DNA of 64,000 bases. Source: Streptomyces sp. BK208 (GTDB taxonomy: Bacteria > Actinomycetota > Actinomycetes > Streptomycetales > Streptomycetaceae). Below the pieces are notes generated by a model. The model had not been told where the DNA came from. It was given only the letters and a program-made list of their open reading frames with translations, and did not search any database. The stretch covers positions 186,001 through 250,000 of the forward strand of contig NZ_SOAV01000003.1 of assembly GCF_004364245.1 (NCBI RefSeq), read 5' to 3'. The position numbers and the translations under genes were made by a program. Positions 11,633-19,457 of the stretch are shown here, piece by piece (position 1 is the stretch's first letter; every line of letters starts with the position of its first letter).

Positions 11633-12223
11633 ATGCCCCGAGCCGGTCTCACGACCGACCGTGTCGTCGCGGCCGCCGCCGACCTGGCCGACGAGGACGG
11701 GTTCGAGAACGTCACCGTCTCCGCGCTGGCCCGGCGCCTCGGGGTGAAGGACGCGAGTCTGTACGCGCACGTGCGGGGCCTGCGGGACCTGCGGGAGCGG
11801 ATGGCGCTGCTGGCGGGCGGGGAGCTGATCGAGGAGATCGCGGCCGCGGTCGCCGGACGGGCGGGCCGGGAGGCCCTGACCGCCTTCGCGGGCGCCTACC
11901 GCTCCTACGCCCTGCGTCACCGGGGCCGGTACGCCGCCACCCAGATCCGCATCGACCAGGCCCTCGTCGCCGGCTCCCCCGCGCTGCGCCGCACCGCCGA
12001 GATCACCTACGGCATGCTGCGCGCCTACGGCCTGGCCGAACCGGACCTCACCGACGCGGTACGCCTGCTGCGCTCCACCTTCCACGGGTACTGCGTGCTG
12101 GAGGCCTCCGGCGGCTTCGGCGCCCCGCGCGACGTACAGGCGTCCTGGGACAAGGCGGTCGACGCCCTGCACGTGGCGCTGGAGAACTGGCCCCGGGACG
12201 ACGGGGGTTCGGGCGCCGGCTAG
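11633..12223 (+). CDS. TetR-family transcriptional regulator (WHG-type ligand domain)
   Basis: The protein has 196 residues. The N-terminal HTH (about 8-55, VTVSALARRLGVKDASLYAH) is TetR-like, and the C-terminal domain (ITYGMLRAYGL ... FHGYCVLEASGGFG) resembles the WHG-type TetR ligand domain. GAAGGTGG precedes ATG 11633. It is convergent with the PEP-mutase-like gene, sharing 4 bp at the 3' ends. Target and ligand are unknown. Confidence 0.88.
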   Translation: MPRAGLTTDRVVAAAADLADEDGFENVTVSALARRLGVKDASLYAHVRGLRDLRERMALLAGGELIEEIAAAVAGRAGREALTAFAGAYRSYALRHRGRYAATQIRIDQALVAGSPALRRTAEITYGMLRAYGLAEPDLTDAVRLLRSTFHGYCVLEASGGFGAPRDVQASWDKAVDALHVALENWPRDDGGSGAG

Positions 12224-12969
12224 GTCAGCCCCCGCACCTCGTCGTACGTGGGTGCCGGGCCGCCCGGGTCGCGGCCCGCCCGGACGCCGGCGGCCGTCTC
12301 CAGGGCGGCGCCCAGCGCCCGCCGGTAGAGCAGCGAACCGAGGCTGACGCGGCGCACGCCGAGGTCGGCGAGGTGCGCGAGGGTGGGGCCGCCCGGCGTG
12401 TACAGGACGTTGAGGGGCACGTCGAGGCGGGCGGTGAGGGCCGCGATGAGTGCGTGGTCGGTGAGCCCGGGGACGAAGACGCCGTCGGCGCCGGCCTCGC
12501 GGTAGGCGTCCAGGCGCCGCAGGGTCGCGGTCCAGTCGCCGTCGCCCGACCAGTACGTGTCGGTACGGGCGTTGACGAACAGGCCGGGGGCCGCCGACCG
12601 GACCGCGGCGATCTTCGCGGCGTGCCGGTCGGCCGGTCCCAGGGCGTCCTCCAGGTTGATCCCGACGGCGCCGACCGCCGCCAGCTGCCGGGCGAACTCG
12701 CCCACCTCGTCCGGATCGTCGCTGAAGCCGTCCTCCGCGTCGACCGAGAGCAGGAAGGGGGCCGAGCCGAGGGTGAGGGCCAGCCGCAGCGTCTCGTCGC
12801 GGGTCGCCGACGCGCCGTCGGGCCGCCCGGCCGCCGCCGCGACACCGAGGCTGGTGGTGCCGACGGCCGCGAAGCCGTGCCCGGCGAGGGCGAACGCCGA
12901 GGCGTGGTCCCAGGCGCACGGCAGGAGCAGGGGATCGCCGGGTCGGTGGAGTGCGGCGAAGGCGCTCAC
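12220..12969 (-). CDS. Isocitrate lyase/PEP mutase superfamily enzyme
   Basis: The 249-residue protein has a TIM-barrel fold. SVDAEDGF carries the metal-binding acidic residues, and GINLED and NARTD are the typical later strands. The usual K-K-C-G-H loop of isocitrate lyase is absent, as in carboxyvinyl-carboxyphosphonate/PEP mutase-like housekeeping members. The reaction is probably C-C or C-P lyase-type on a small carboxylic acid; the substrate is unknown. The GTG start at 12969 overlaps the DinB-type gene's stop (GTGA), so the two form an operon. Confidence 0.82.
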   Translation of the reverse strand: MSAFAALHRPGDPLLLPCAWDHASAFALAGHGFAAVGTTSLGVAAAAGRPDGASATRDETLRLALTLGSAPFLLSVDAEDGFSDDPDEVGEFARQLAAVGAVGINLEDALGPADRHAAKIAAVRSAAPGLFVNARTDTYWSGDGDWTATLRRLDAYREAGADGVFVPGLTDHALIAALTARLDVPLNVLYTPGGPTLAHLADLGVRRVSLGSLLYRRALGAALETAAGVRAGRDPGGPAPTYDEVRGLT

Positions 12970-13436
12970 GAGAGGTCCCCCACCGCGTCGGCGTAGTACG
13001 CGGACTCCGCCAGATGGACGGCGAGTTCACGGAAGGTCCAGCCTTCGCCGGGCGAGTGGTCGAGCCGGTCGTCGGTGAGCGCGTCGAGGCGGTTGGCCCA
13101 GATCCGGGCGAGGCGGGTGAGGCGGCTGCGGGCCTCGTCGAGGTCCTCGGCGGTGAAGGGGGCGCGGTCCGCGTCCGTGGTGATGACGGAGGCGTGCCAG
13201 TGGTCGGGCTGCGGCTCCTCCCCCGCCGACCTGGCCTCCAGTTCCGCGAGATGGTCGATCATGTGGTCGGCGACCCGGCGGATCGCCTTGTGCGGGGTGT
13301 AGACGCGGCCGTCGACGTGTGCGGGCCGCCCGTCCCAGTGGGTCCAGGTGGCGGCCAGGGCGAGAACGTGGTCGACCATGCCGGTGACGGCGGCGGCGGG
13401 TGCGAGGGTGCTGGCGGCGGTTGGCGTGTCGTTCAT
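12966..13436 (-). CDS. DinB/maleylpyruvate isomerase N-terminal-type protein
   Basis: This 156-residue four-helix protein carries AVTGMVDHVLALAATW, VADHMIDHLAELEAR and a final GWTFRELAVHLAESAYYADAV. These are the spaced His positions typical of DinB/MDMPI folds, which in actinobacteria often belong to mycothiol-dependent enzymes. Substrate unknown. ATG 13436 has little ribosome site. A TAGCGT box sits seven bases upstream, so a leaderless transcript is possible. It is translationally coupled to the PEP-mutase-like gene. Confidence 0.7.
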   Translation of the reverse strand: MNDTPTAASTLAPAAAVTGMVDHVLALAATWTHWDGRPAHVDGRVYTPHKAIRRVADHMIDHLAELEARSAGEEPQPDHWHASVITTDADRAPFTAEDLDEARSRLTRLARIWANRLDALTDDRLDHSPGEGWTFRELAVHLAESAYYADAVGDLS

Positions 13437-13461
13437 GTCCCGCACGCTAGGGGCCGGTCGG

Positions 13462-13477
13462 TTCGGTGCGGACCGAA
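13462..13477. promoter_or_regulatory. Palindrome TTCGGT-N4-ACCGAA in a divergent intergenic region
   Basis: Perfect 6+4+6 inverted repeat, 25 bp upstream of the DinB-type gene and 65 bp upstream of the membrane-protein gene. Its place next to the putative TAGCGT -10 box fits an operator, possibly for the nearby TetR regulator. Inferred from sequence only. Confidence 0.4.
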
Positions 13478-13542
13478 GTGTTCCGGACGAACGCGGGTAT
13501 CCGACCGGCATCGTTCCCACCCGTCCTCCCGTGCGAGGTGAC

Positions 13543-14079
13543 ATGTCGAACACGACGAGAAGCGAAGACCGTCCGCGGCTGCGGTGGCAGGACAGCCTCT
13601 GGGGCATCGGTGTGATGGCCCTGGTGGTGGCCGTCGGGGTCAGGCTGCTCATGAACGGCGCGTCGGCGTGGCCGTCGGCTCTGCTGGGCGCGGTCCCGGC
13701 CGCCGCCTGGATCGTGTACCTGGTGCGCCGCCGACGGGTGCGCGACGCCCGCGAGGTGGGCACCCGGCCGGACGACGTGCCCGCCATGGAACGGCAGATC
13801 CTGGAGGGGGCTCCGGCGCCCCGGGACCCGGAGCGGCGACGGGCCATGGCGGAGCTGGTCGACTCGCGCCAGGAGCGGTTGCGGCGCAACCGCTGGTGGG
13901 CGCTCCCGCTGCTGGCGGTCCTCTTCCTCGGCACGGCCGCCCTGGGGTACGCCACCGGGTCGGTCGGCATGGGAAGCCTGATGCTCGTCCTCGGCGTCAC
14001 GCTCGTGGGCTACCTGGTCTGGCACCAGCGGCGTTTCGACCGGCGTCTGTCCCAGATGCGCGGCCGGTTGCAGGGCTGA
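13543..14079 (+). CDS. Hypothetical membrane protein
   Basis: The protein has 178 residues with about four predicted membrane helices: about 20-37 and 42-60, then after a charged middle (60-120) two more at about 125-145 and 148-163. The middle segment (ERQILEGAPAPRDPERRRAM) is cytoplasmic-looking. No known domain is recognised. GAGGTG lies just before ATG 13543. Confidence 0.75.
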   Translation: MSNTTRSEDRPRLRWQDSLWGIGVMALVVAVGVRLLMNGASAWPSALLGAVPAAAWIVYLVRRRRVRDAREVGTRPDDVPAMERQILEGAPAPRDPERRRAMAELVDSRQERLRRNRWWALPLLAVLFLGTAALGYATGSVGMGSLMLVLGVTLVGYLVWHQRRFDRRLSQMRGRLQG

Positions 14080-14095
14080 GTTCCGGTACGGGCCG

Positions 14096-14755
14096 TCAGG
14101 TCACCAGTCCGTGGCGGAAGGCGAAGACGACCGCCTGGACGCGGTCGCGCAGGTCGAGTTTGGTCAGGATGCGGGACACGAAGGTCTTGACGGTCTCGGG
14201 GCTGATCACGAGGGCGGCGGCGATCTCGCTGTTGGACAGCCCTTCCGCGATCAGCCTCAGGACCTCCGTCTCGCGCGGCGTCAGCGGTGTCTCCGGGACG
14301 GCGCCCCCGGCCGGGCGGATCCGGGCGGCGTAGCGGCCCACGAGGCGGCGGGTCACGTCGGGGTCGAGCAGCGCCGCGCCCATCGCCACGGTGCGGATGC
14401 CGTGCAGCAGCCGGTCCGGGGGCGCGTCCTTGAGCAGGAAGCCGCTGGCGCCGGCGCGCAGCGCCTCGTAGACGTACTCGTCGAGGTTGAACGTGGTGAC
14501 CACGAGGACCTTGACGGGATGCTCCACCCCGGCGCCGGCCAGCAGGCGGGTGGCTTCGAGGCCGTCGAGCACCGGCATGCGGATGTCCATCACCACGACG
14601 TCCGGGCGCAGTCGGCGGGCCAGGTCGACGCCCGTCCGGCCGTCCCCGCACTCGCCGACCACCTCCATGTCGGGCTGGGCGTCGACGATGGTCGCCAGGC
14701 CGGTGCGGATCAGTGCCTGGTCGTCGCAGATCACGACCCGGACGGGTGCGCTCAT
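14096..14755 (-). CDS. NarL/LuxR-family response regulator
   Basis: The protein has 219 residues. The receiver domain starts VRVVICDDQALIRTGL, the phosphoacceptor Asp is in VVVMDIRMP (about residue 54), and Lys is in FLLKDA. The C-terminal GerE helix-turn-helix reads LTPRETEVLRLIAEGLSNSE. ATG overlaps the kinase stop by 4 bp, so kinase and regulator are coupled. It is the output partner of the adjacent histidine kinase. Target genes are unknown, but the CPBP protease gene lies in the same operon. Confidence 0.93.
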   Translation of the reverse strand: MSAPVRVVICDDQALIRTGLATIVDAQPDMEVVGECGDGRTGVDLARRLRPDVVVMDIRMPVLDGLEATRLLAGAGVEHPVKVLVVTTFNLDEYVYEALRAGASGFLLKDAPPDRLLHGIRTVAMGAALLDPDVTRRLVGRYAARIRPAGGAVPETPLTPRETEVLRLIAEGLSNSEIAAALVISPETVKTFVSRILTKLDLRDRVQAVVFAFRHGLVT

Positions 14756-15909
14756 GCCGTGCTCCCCCCGGGGATCCGGGCCCGGACGACGAAGCCGCCG
14801 CCCGCCGGACGGTCCGCGCTGAACTCGCCGCCCAGTACGTCGACCCGCTCCCGCAGGCCGGCCAGTCCCCGTCCGCTTCCGCCGGGGGACGCGGCTCCCG
14901 TGCCGGAGCCGTCCGTGCCGACCTCCACCGTGATCTCTCTTTCGCCGTGGCGGACCAGCACCGAGGTCCTGGCGCCCCGGTCGTACTTGAGGGCGTTGGT
15001 CAGGGCCTCCTGCACGACGCGGTAGGCCACGAGGTCGGAGCTGCCGGTCGCCTCGGCCGGGGTGCCCTCCTCGGTGAACTCCACCGGCTGTCCTGCCCGG
15101 CGCGTCTGCTCGACCAGCGTGAGCACGCGGCCCACGGGTGGCGTCCTGGGCTCGGCGGTCCCGTGGTCGGGATCGAGGAGGTCGAGCAGGTGCCGCAGGT
15201 CGGTGATGGCGCGGCGGCCGGTGTCGCTGACGGCGGCGAGGCTCTCGTCGAGCCGGTCGGGCACGGCCTTGAGATAGCGGGCGGCCTCGGACTGCACGAC
15301 CATCGCCGTCACGTGGTGGGTCACCACGTCGTGCAACTCGCGGGCGATGCGGGCGCGTTCGGCGTTGCGGGCGTCCTCGGCGACCCTGCCGCGGCGTTCT
15401 GCCTCCGCGGCACGCGCCGAGCGCAGCCACGCGCCGACGCCCCAGGTGAAGGCAAGCACCAGGTAGAACGAGACGAACTCGATCGCGGGTTCGCCCGGGC
15501 CGCGCCGGTGGAGCTCGGCCGACAGGGCCGCGAAGGCCAGGGACGCGGTGACCAGGGTGGCGCGCCGGTACGTCTCCAGGTAGGACCCCGCGCTGATCAG
15601 TACGACGGGCAGCGCGGCCCCGGCGAAGAGGTGGTAGCCGCGCAGTTGGTCGAGGGCGAAGCCGAGCGAGACCAGGGCGAGGGCGGCGAGCGGCCACCGG
15701 CGGCGCAGGGCCAGCGGGAGGGACTGCAGGACGGCCGCCACTGTGGCCAGGGCGTCGCCGGGGCGGGTCGGCAGGCCGCCGACCTCGGTGCCGTGACCGC
15801 GCAGCGCGGGCAGCAGCGACGCGGCGAGGAGCAGCACCCCCAACGGGAGGTCCCGGACCGTGACGTCGAGCCGGCGCCACAGCTCCGGTACCCGTCGGCG
15901 ATCGATCAC
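14752..15909 (-). CDS. Sensor histidine kinase (HisKA_3 type)
   Basis: The protein has 385 residues. The N-terminal half has five or six membrane segments. The dimerisation/phosphorylation box reads ERARIARELHDVVTHHVTAM with the His in ELHDVV, followed by a HATPase_c domain (VVQEALTNALKY N-box, GSGRGLAGLRERV G-box). The GTG start at 15909 overlaps the CPBP gene stop (GTGA), and the 3' end overlaps the response regulator. No obvious ligand-binding domain exists, so it probably senses membrane state. Confidence 0.9.
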   Translation of the reverse strand: MIDRRRVPELWRRLDVTVRDLPLGVLLLAASLLPALRGHGTEVGGLPTRPGDALATVAAVLQSLPLALRRRWPLAALALVSLGFALDQLRGYHLFAGAALPVVLISAGSYLETYRRATLVTASLAFAALSAELHRRGPGEPAIEFVSFYLVLAFTWGVGAWLRSARAAEAERRGRVAEDARNAERARIARELHDVVTHHVTAMVVQSEAARYLKAVPDRLDESLAAVSDTGRRAITDLRHLLDLLDPDHGTAEPRTPPVGRVLTLVEQTRRAGQPVEFTEEGTPAEATGSSDLVAYRVVQEALTNALKYDRGARTSVLVRHGEREITVEVGTDGSGTGAASPGGSGRGLAGLRERVDVLGGEFSADRPAGGGFVVRARIPGGSTA

Positions 15910-16748
15910 CGGGGAAGTGTAGCGGCGGCGTCGACGCCCGCGGCACGCCGCCGGGAGCCGAACGGCACGATGTTCCCGCGCCGGTGCGCGAGCCACAGGA
16001 ACACCAGCGTCAGCAGCACCCCGAAGCCCACCGAGTACACGCTGCCCTCCGGGCCGAAGTCACCGCCGGTGAGCAGCTTCGGACCGGACATCGTGGCGTT
16101 GAGCAGGCCCTCGCTGTCACCGTTGCCGGAGACGACGGTGCTGAAGACGCCGCCCGCGGCGAAGTTCCAGCCGAAGTGCACGCCGATCGTCAGCCACAGG
16201 CTGCGGGTGGCGGCGTAGGCGGCGGCGAGCATGAATCCGGCCTCGACGGCGATGGCGACGGCGCCCCACAGGGTGGCGTCCTCGTTGAGCAGGTGGGAGA
16301 ACCCGAACACGAGGCCGGTCAGGCCCAGCGCGAGGTAGGTGCCGATGTGTTCCTCGATGATCCGGAACAGCACCCCGCGGTAGACGACCTCCTCGGTCGC
16401 GGCGGCGCCGGCCATGAAGCCGACCAGCCCGATCGCGCCCTGCACCGAGCCCAGTCCTTCGACCTCGTAGTACCCGGAGGACAGGAGGTTGGTGATCACG
16501 GCCGAGAACATCCCGGCACCGATCAGAATGCCCCAGCCGGTCCTGGTGAGGGCGCCTTCCAGGGCCACGTCCCGGGCCTGACGGCGCTCGGTGCGCCGCA
16601 CCACCCACGCGTACACGAACATGATCAGCGCGGCCGCCGTGAGTCCGACGACCAGGGTGAGCCAGTCGTTGTCCTTCACCGCCTGGACGGCCGTCCCGCT
16701 GAGGGCGTAAGCCGCCAGCACGGCCAGGAACTGCCAGACAAAACGCAC
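15906..16748 (-). CDS. CPBP-family intramembrane metalloprotease
   Basis: The 280-residue protein has about eight membrane segments. It carries the three CPBP motifs: EEVVYRG (Glu-Glu...Arg), FGFSHL (His) and HFGWNF (His...Asn). Such proteins are CAAX-type or bacteriocin-immunity-type membrane proteases. GTG 16748 is preceded by GAGGAG with a suitable gap. It is the first gene of an operon with the kinase and response regulator, suggesting a role in envelope signalling. Confidence 0.87.
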   Translation of the reverse strand: MRFVWQFLAVLAAYALSGTAVQAVKDNDWLTLVVGLTAAALIMFVYAWVVRRTERRQARDVALEGALTRTGWGILIGAGMFSAVITNLLSSGYYEVEGLGSVQGAIGLVGFMAGAAATEEVVYRGVLFRIIEEHIGTYLALGLTGLVFGFSHLLNEDATLWGAVAIAVEAGFMLAAAYAATRSLWLTIGVHFGWNFAAGGVFSTVVSGNGDSEGLLNATMSGPKLLTGGDFGPEGSVYSVGFGVLLTLVFLWLAHRRGNIVPFGSRRRAAGVDAAATLPR

Positions 16749-16912
16749 GGTGACTCCTCGGTAGGGCCCGGCACTTCGGCATCCCGGGCTGCTGCACCGG
16801 ACGCTACGGATCCGGCGGCGGTAGATCGTCACCACACGGTGGACACCTGGCTGTAGCTCGCACGGGGGACACGGGGCGGGCACCCGGCCGGGCGCGTCGT
16901 AGCCTCGGGGGC

Positions 16913-17854
16913 ATGACCAGCGACTTCGCCGACGGTGCCGCCGTCTCCTCCTTCACCGGTGCCCTCGCCTCCGGGGGGCTCGTGCTCGACGGCGGGCTGT
17001 CCAACCAGCTGGAGGCGGCCGGGCACGACCTGGGGGACGCGCTGTGGTCGGCGCGGCTGCTCGACGAGGACCCCGAAGCGATCGTCTCGGCCCATCTCGC
17101 CTACTTCGAGGCGGGTGCGGACGTGGTGATCACCTCCAGCTACCAGGCCACCTTCGAGGGGTTCGCCCGGCGCGGCATCGGCCGGGAGCGGGGCGCCGCG
17201 CTGATGGCGGGCAGTGTGGAGTCGGCGCGGGAGGCCGCTCGTCTGGCGCGGGCGGGCCGGCCCGGCCGGCCGCTGTGGGTGGCGGCGTCGGCGGGTCCGT
17301 ACGGGGCGATGCTCGCGGACGGCTCCGAGTACCGGGGGCGGTACGGCCTGTCCGCCGGTGAGCTGGAGCGCTTCCACCGCCCGCGCCTGGAGGTCCTGGC
17401 CGCCGCCCGGCCCGACGTCCTCGCGCTGGAGACGGTCCCGGACGCCGACGAGGCGGCGGCGCTGCTGAGGGCGGTGCGCGGGCTGGGGGTGCCCGCCTGG
17501 CTGTCGTACACCGTCGCCGGGGACCGCACCCGGGCCGGCCAGCCGCTGGAGGAGGCCTTCGCCCTGGCCGCCGACGCGGACGAGGTGGTCGCGGTGGGCG
17601 TCAACTGCTGTGCACCGCAGGACGTGTCCGGCGCGGTCGCGATCGCCGCCCGGGTGACCGGGAAGCCGGTCGTCGCCTATCCCAACAGCGGGGAGACCTG
17701 GGACGCGCGGGCGCGGGCCTGGCGGGGGCGCTCCTCGTTCGCGCCCGGGCTGGTGCGGGAGTGGCGGGCGGCCGGAGCCCGGCTGGTCGGGGGCTGCTGC
17801 CGGGTGGGGCCCGACGTGATCAGGTCGATCGCGTCGGCGCCCCCGTCGGTCTGA
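16913..17854 (+). CDS. mmuM: Homocysteine S-methyltransferase
   Basis: The 313-residue protein methylates homocysteine from S-methylmethionine or SAM to give methionine. LDGGLSNQLE opens the barrel. The zinc-binding Cys are in GVNCCAPQD (one Cys) and GGCCRVGP (two Cys), as in MmuM/betaine-homocysteine methyltransferases. A TAGCCT box lies seven bases before ATG 16913, so a leaderless start is possible. It adjoins the left end of the biosynthetic cluster and may be unrelated to it. Confidence 0.92.
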   Translation: MTSDFADGAAVSSFTGALASGGLVLDGGLSNQLEAAGHDLGDALWSARLLDEDPEAIVSAHLAYFEAGADVVITSSYQATFEGFARRGIGRERGAALMAGSVESAREAARLARAGRPGRPLWVAASAGPYGAMLADGSEYRGRYGLSAGELERFHRPRLEVLAAARPDVLALETVPDADEAAALLRAVRGLGVPAWLSYTVAGDRTRAGQPLEEAFALAADADEVVAVGVNCCAPQDVSGAVAIAARVTGKPVVAYPNSGETWDARARAWRGRSSFAPGLVREWRAAGARLVGGCCRVGPDVIRSIASAPPSV

Positions 17855-17893
17855 GCTTCCCGGCCGGTGGCCGTGGGGCCGCCCGTCGTGCCG

Positions 17894-18763
17894 TCACAGC
17901 GAGAGCATCGCCAGGGGTGTGTCCCGGGTGACCTCCTGGACGCGGTCCCGGCCCATGCCGGCCCGTGCGAACCACTGGGCGCTCTGTTCCAGCCAGGGGG
18001 TGATGTCCGGCTGGGACGGCTGGCCCAGGTCGGAGCTGTAGACGACCCTCGGCAGGAGTGTCAGGACGTCGGCGAGGTCGGACCAGGGCTGGTAGCCGAG
18101 GAGGTGGGTCAGGGCGGTCTGCTCGGTGAAGACCTGTTCCGCACCGACGAGGTCCGCCAGGTCCTTGCAGGTCAGGCCGGTCATGGGATTGGCCGGCTGG
18201 TTGAGCATCAGGCGGGGCAGGTCGAGCCTGACGGCCTCGTCGATCAGCAGCCGCACCTCGTGCCCGTCGGCGTGTCCGGTGGAGACGACCACGGGGAGGT
18301 CCCGGGCGGCGCGCAGCAGTTCGCGGACGTCGGGGCGGAGCGTGCCGCTGTCGTCGGTGACGGTGAGCGGACGCAGGCCGTGGGCGAGGAGCGGGTGGGA
18401 GGGCGTGCGGGCCAGGCGGCTGCGGTGCGTGCGCCCGGTGACGGTGGGCAGATGGACGACCAGCCGCAGGCCGCTGTCCTCGCCGTGCTGGACGACGGCC
18501 TGTTCCACCGCCCTCGGATCGAAGCCGCCGGCCAGGTCGTTGAGGACGATCGAGCCGGAGACCGGCAGGCCCTGTTGGCGGGCCTCCCAGGCCTGGGCCG
18601 CGGTCGATCCCAGGTGGTTCTTCAGGACCACCCACCCGCCGTGCTCGGCGTAGGCGGCGCCCGCGCCCGTCGCGGTGCGGCGGCGCACGTACGCGTCCGG
18701 GCCGCAGTGGTAGTGGACGTCGATGAAGCGGGCGGCCCGCGCCCCGCCGTCAGCGGCCGTCAT
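17894..18763 (-). CDS. DUF6282-like TIM-barrel metal hydrolase
   Basis: The protein has 289 residues. FIDVHYHCGPD gives the HxH metal motif; VVLKNHLGS (Lys and His), VVVSTGHADGHEV (His) and YSSDLGQ (Asp) supply the remaining ligands expected in amidohydrolase-superfamily barrels. The pattern reminds me of DUF6282 proteins, whose substrates are unknown. GGAGG precedes ATG 18763, and the gene overlaps the RraA-like gene by 14 bp. It is the last gene of the left five-gene operon, so it probably hydrolyses or decarboxylates a pathway intermediate. Confidence 0.72.
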   Translation of the reverse strand: MTAADGGARAARFIDVHYHCGPDAYVRRRTATGAGAAYAEHGGWVVLKNHLGSTAAQAWEARQQGLPVSGSIVLNDLAGGFDPRAVEQAVVQHGEDSGLRLVVHLPTVTGRTHRSRLARTPSHPLLAHGLRPLTVTDDSGTLRPDVRELLRAARDLPVVVSTGHADGHEVRLLIDEAVRLDLPRLMLNQPANPMTGLTCKDLADLVGAEQVFTEQTALTHLLGYQPWSDLADVLTLLPRVVYSSDLGQPSQPDITPWLEQSAQWFARAGMGRDRVQEVTRDTPLAMLSL

Positions 18764-19457
18764 CGTGGCCTCCGTCCTCCCACGGGCGGGCGTAGCCGAA
18801 CCGGGCGCGTGCCGCGTCGAGCCGGCTGCCGTCGAGCACGGCGGCGCGGATGCGTGCCTCGGTGCGGTCGACCGCCTCGGCGCGGCGGAGGACTTCCGCG
18901 GCCAGTGCGGCGGGGACGCGCAGCGCGCCGTTGTCGTCGGCGACGATCCAGTCGCCGGGGTCGATCGTGGTGCCCCCGACGTCCACGCTCGCCCCCGTCC
19001 GGTCCAGGACGACCCGGTTCTTGCCGCTGACCATCGTGACGCCGGTGCTGAAGAGGGGGTAGCCGGCGGCGCGGCTCTCCGCCACGTCGCGCACCGAGCC
19101 GTGGACGACCGTGCCGGAGACGCCGCGGTGCCGGGCGACGGTGCTGAGCAGGGAGCCCCAGTTGGTGCAGGTGGTGCTGCCGCCGTTGTCCACGACGACG
19201 ACGGAGCCGGCCGGTACCTCGTCGATGTAGTCGGCCGCGTTGCGAAAGCCCCGGGCGTCGGGGTCCAGGGGGCGGTAGCGGACGGTGAAGGCCGGACCGC
19301 AGGCGACGGTGCCCGGCGTGCGCGGGCGGATGCCCGGCAGTACGCACGGCGGGGCGTGCAGGCTGTCCAGGGCGTCCGAGAGGGCGGCGGTGTCCAGCCG
19401 CGCCAGCCTCCGGCGCAGCTCACCGGTGTCGTCGGCGGGGGTGGTGGCGGTGGTCAT
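18750..19457 (-). CDS. RraA-type aldolase/decarboxylase-like protein
   Basis: The protein has 235 residues. NGGSTTCTNWGSLLSTVARH, RGVSGTVVHGSVRD and GDWIVADDNGALRVP are the RraA/4-hydroxy-4-methyl-2-oxoglutarate aldolase family strands. The metal-site Arg-Asp pair (VRD) is present, although the usual DG before it reads HG. These enzymes cleave 4-hydroxy-2-oxoacids or decarboxylate oxaloacetate, whereas true RraA proteins only bind RNase E. Its operon place, between a 2-hydroxyacid-dehydrogenase-like fusion and a metal hydrolase, favours an enzyme. It overlaps the upstream gene by 4 bp (ATGA). Confidence 0.78.
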   Translation of the reverse strand: MTTATTPADDTGELRRRLARLDTAALSDALDSLHAPPCVLPGIRPRTPGTVACGPAFTVRYRPLDPDARGFRNAADYIDEVPAGSVVVVDNGGSTTCTNWGSLLSTVARHRGVSGTVVHGSVRDVAESRAAGYPLFSTGVTMVSGKNRVVLDRTGASVDVGGTTIDPGDWIVADDNGALRVPAALAAEVLRRAEAVDRTEARIRAAVLDGSRLDAARARFGYARPWEDGGHDDGR

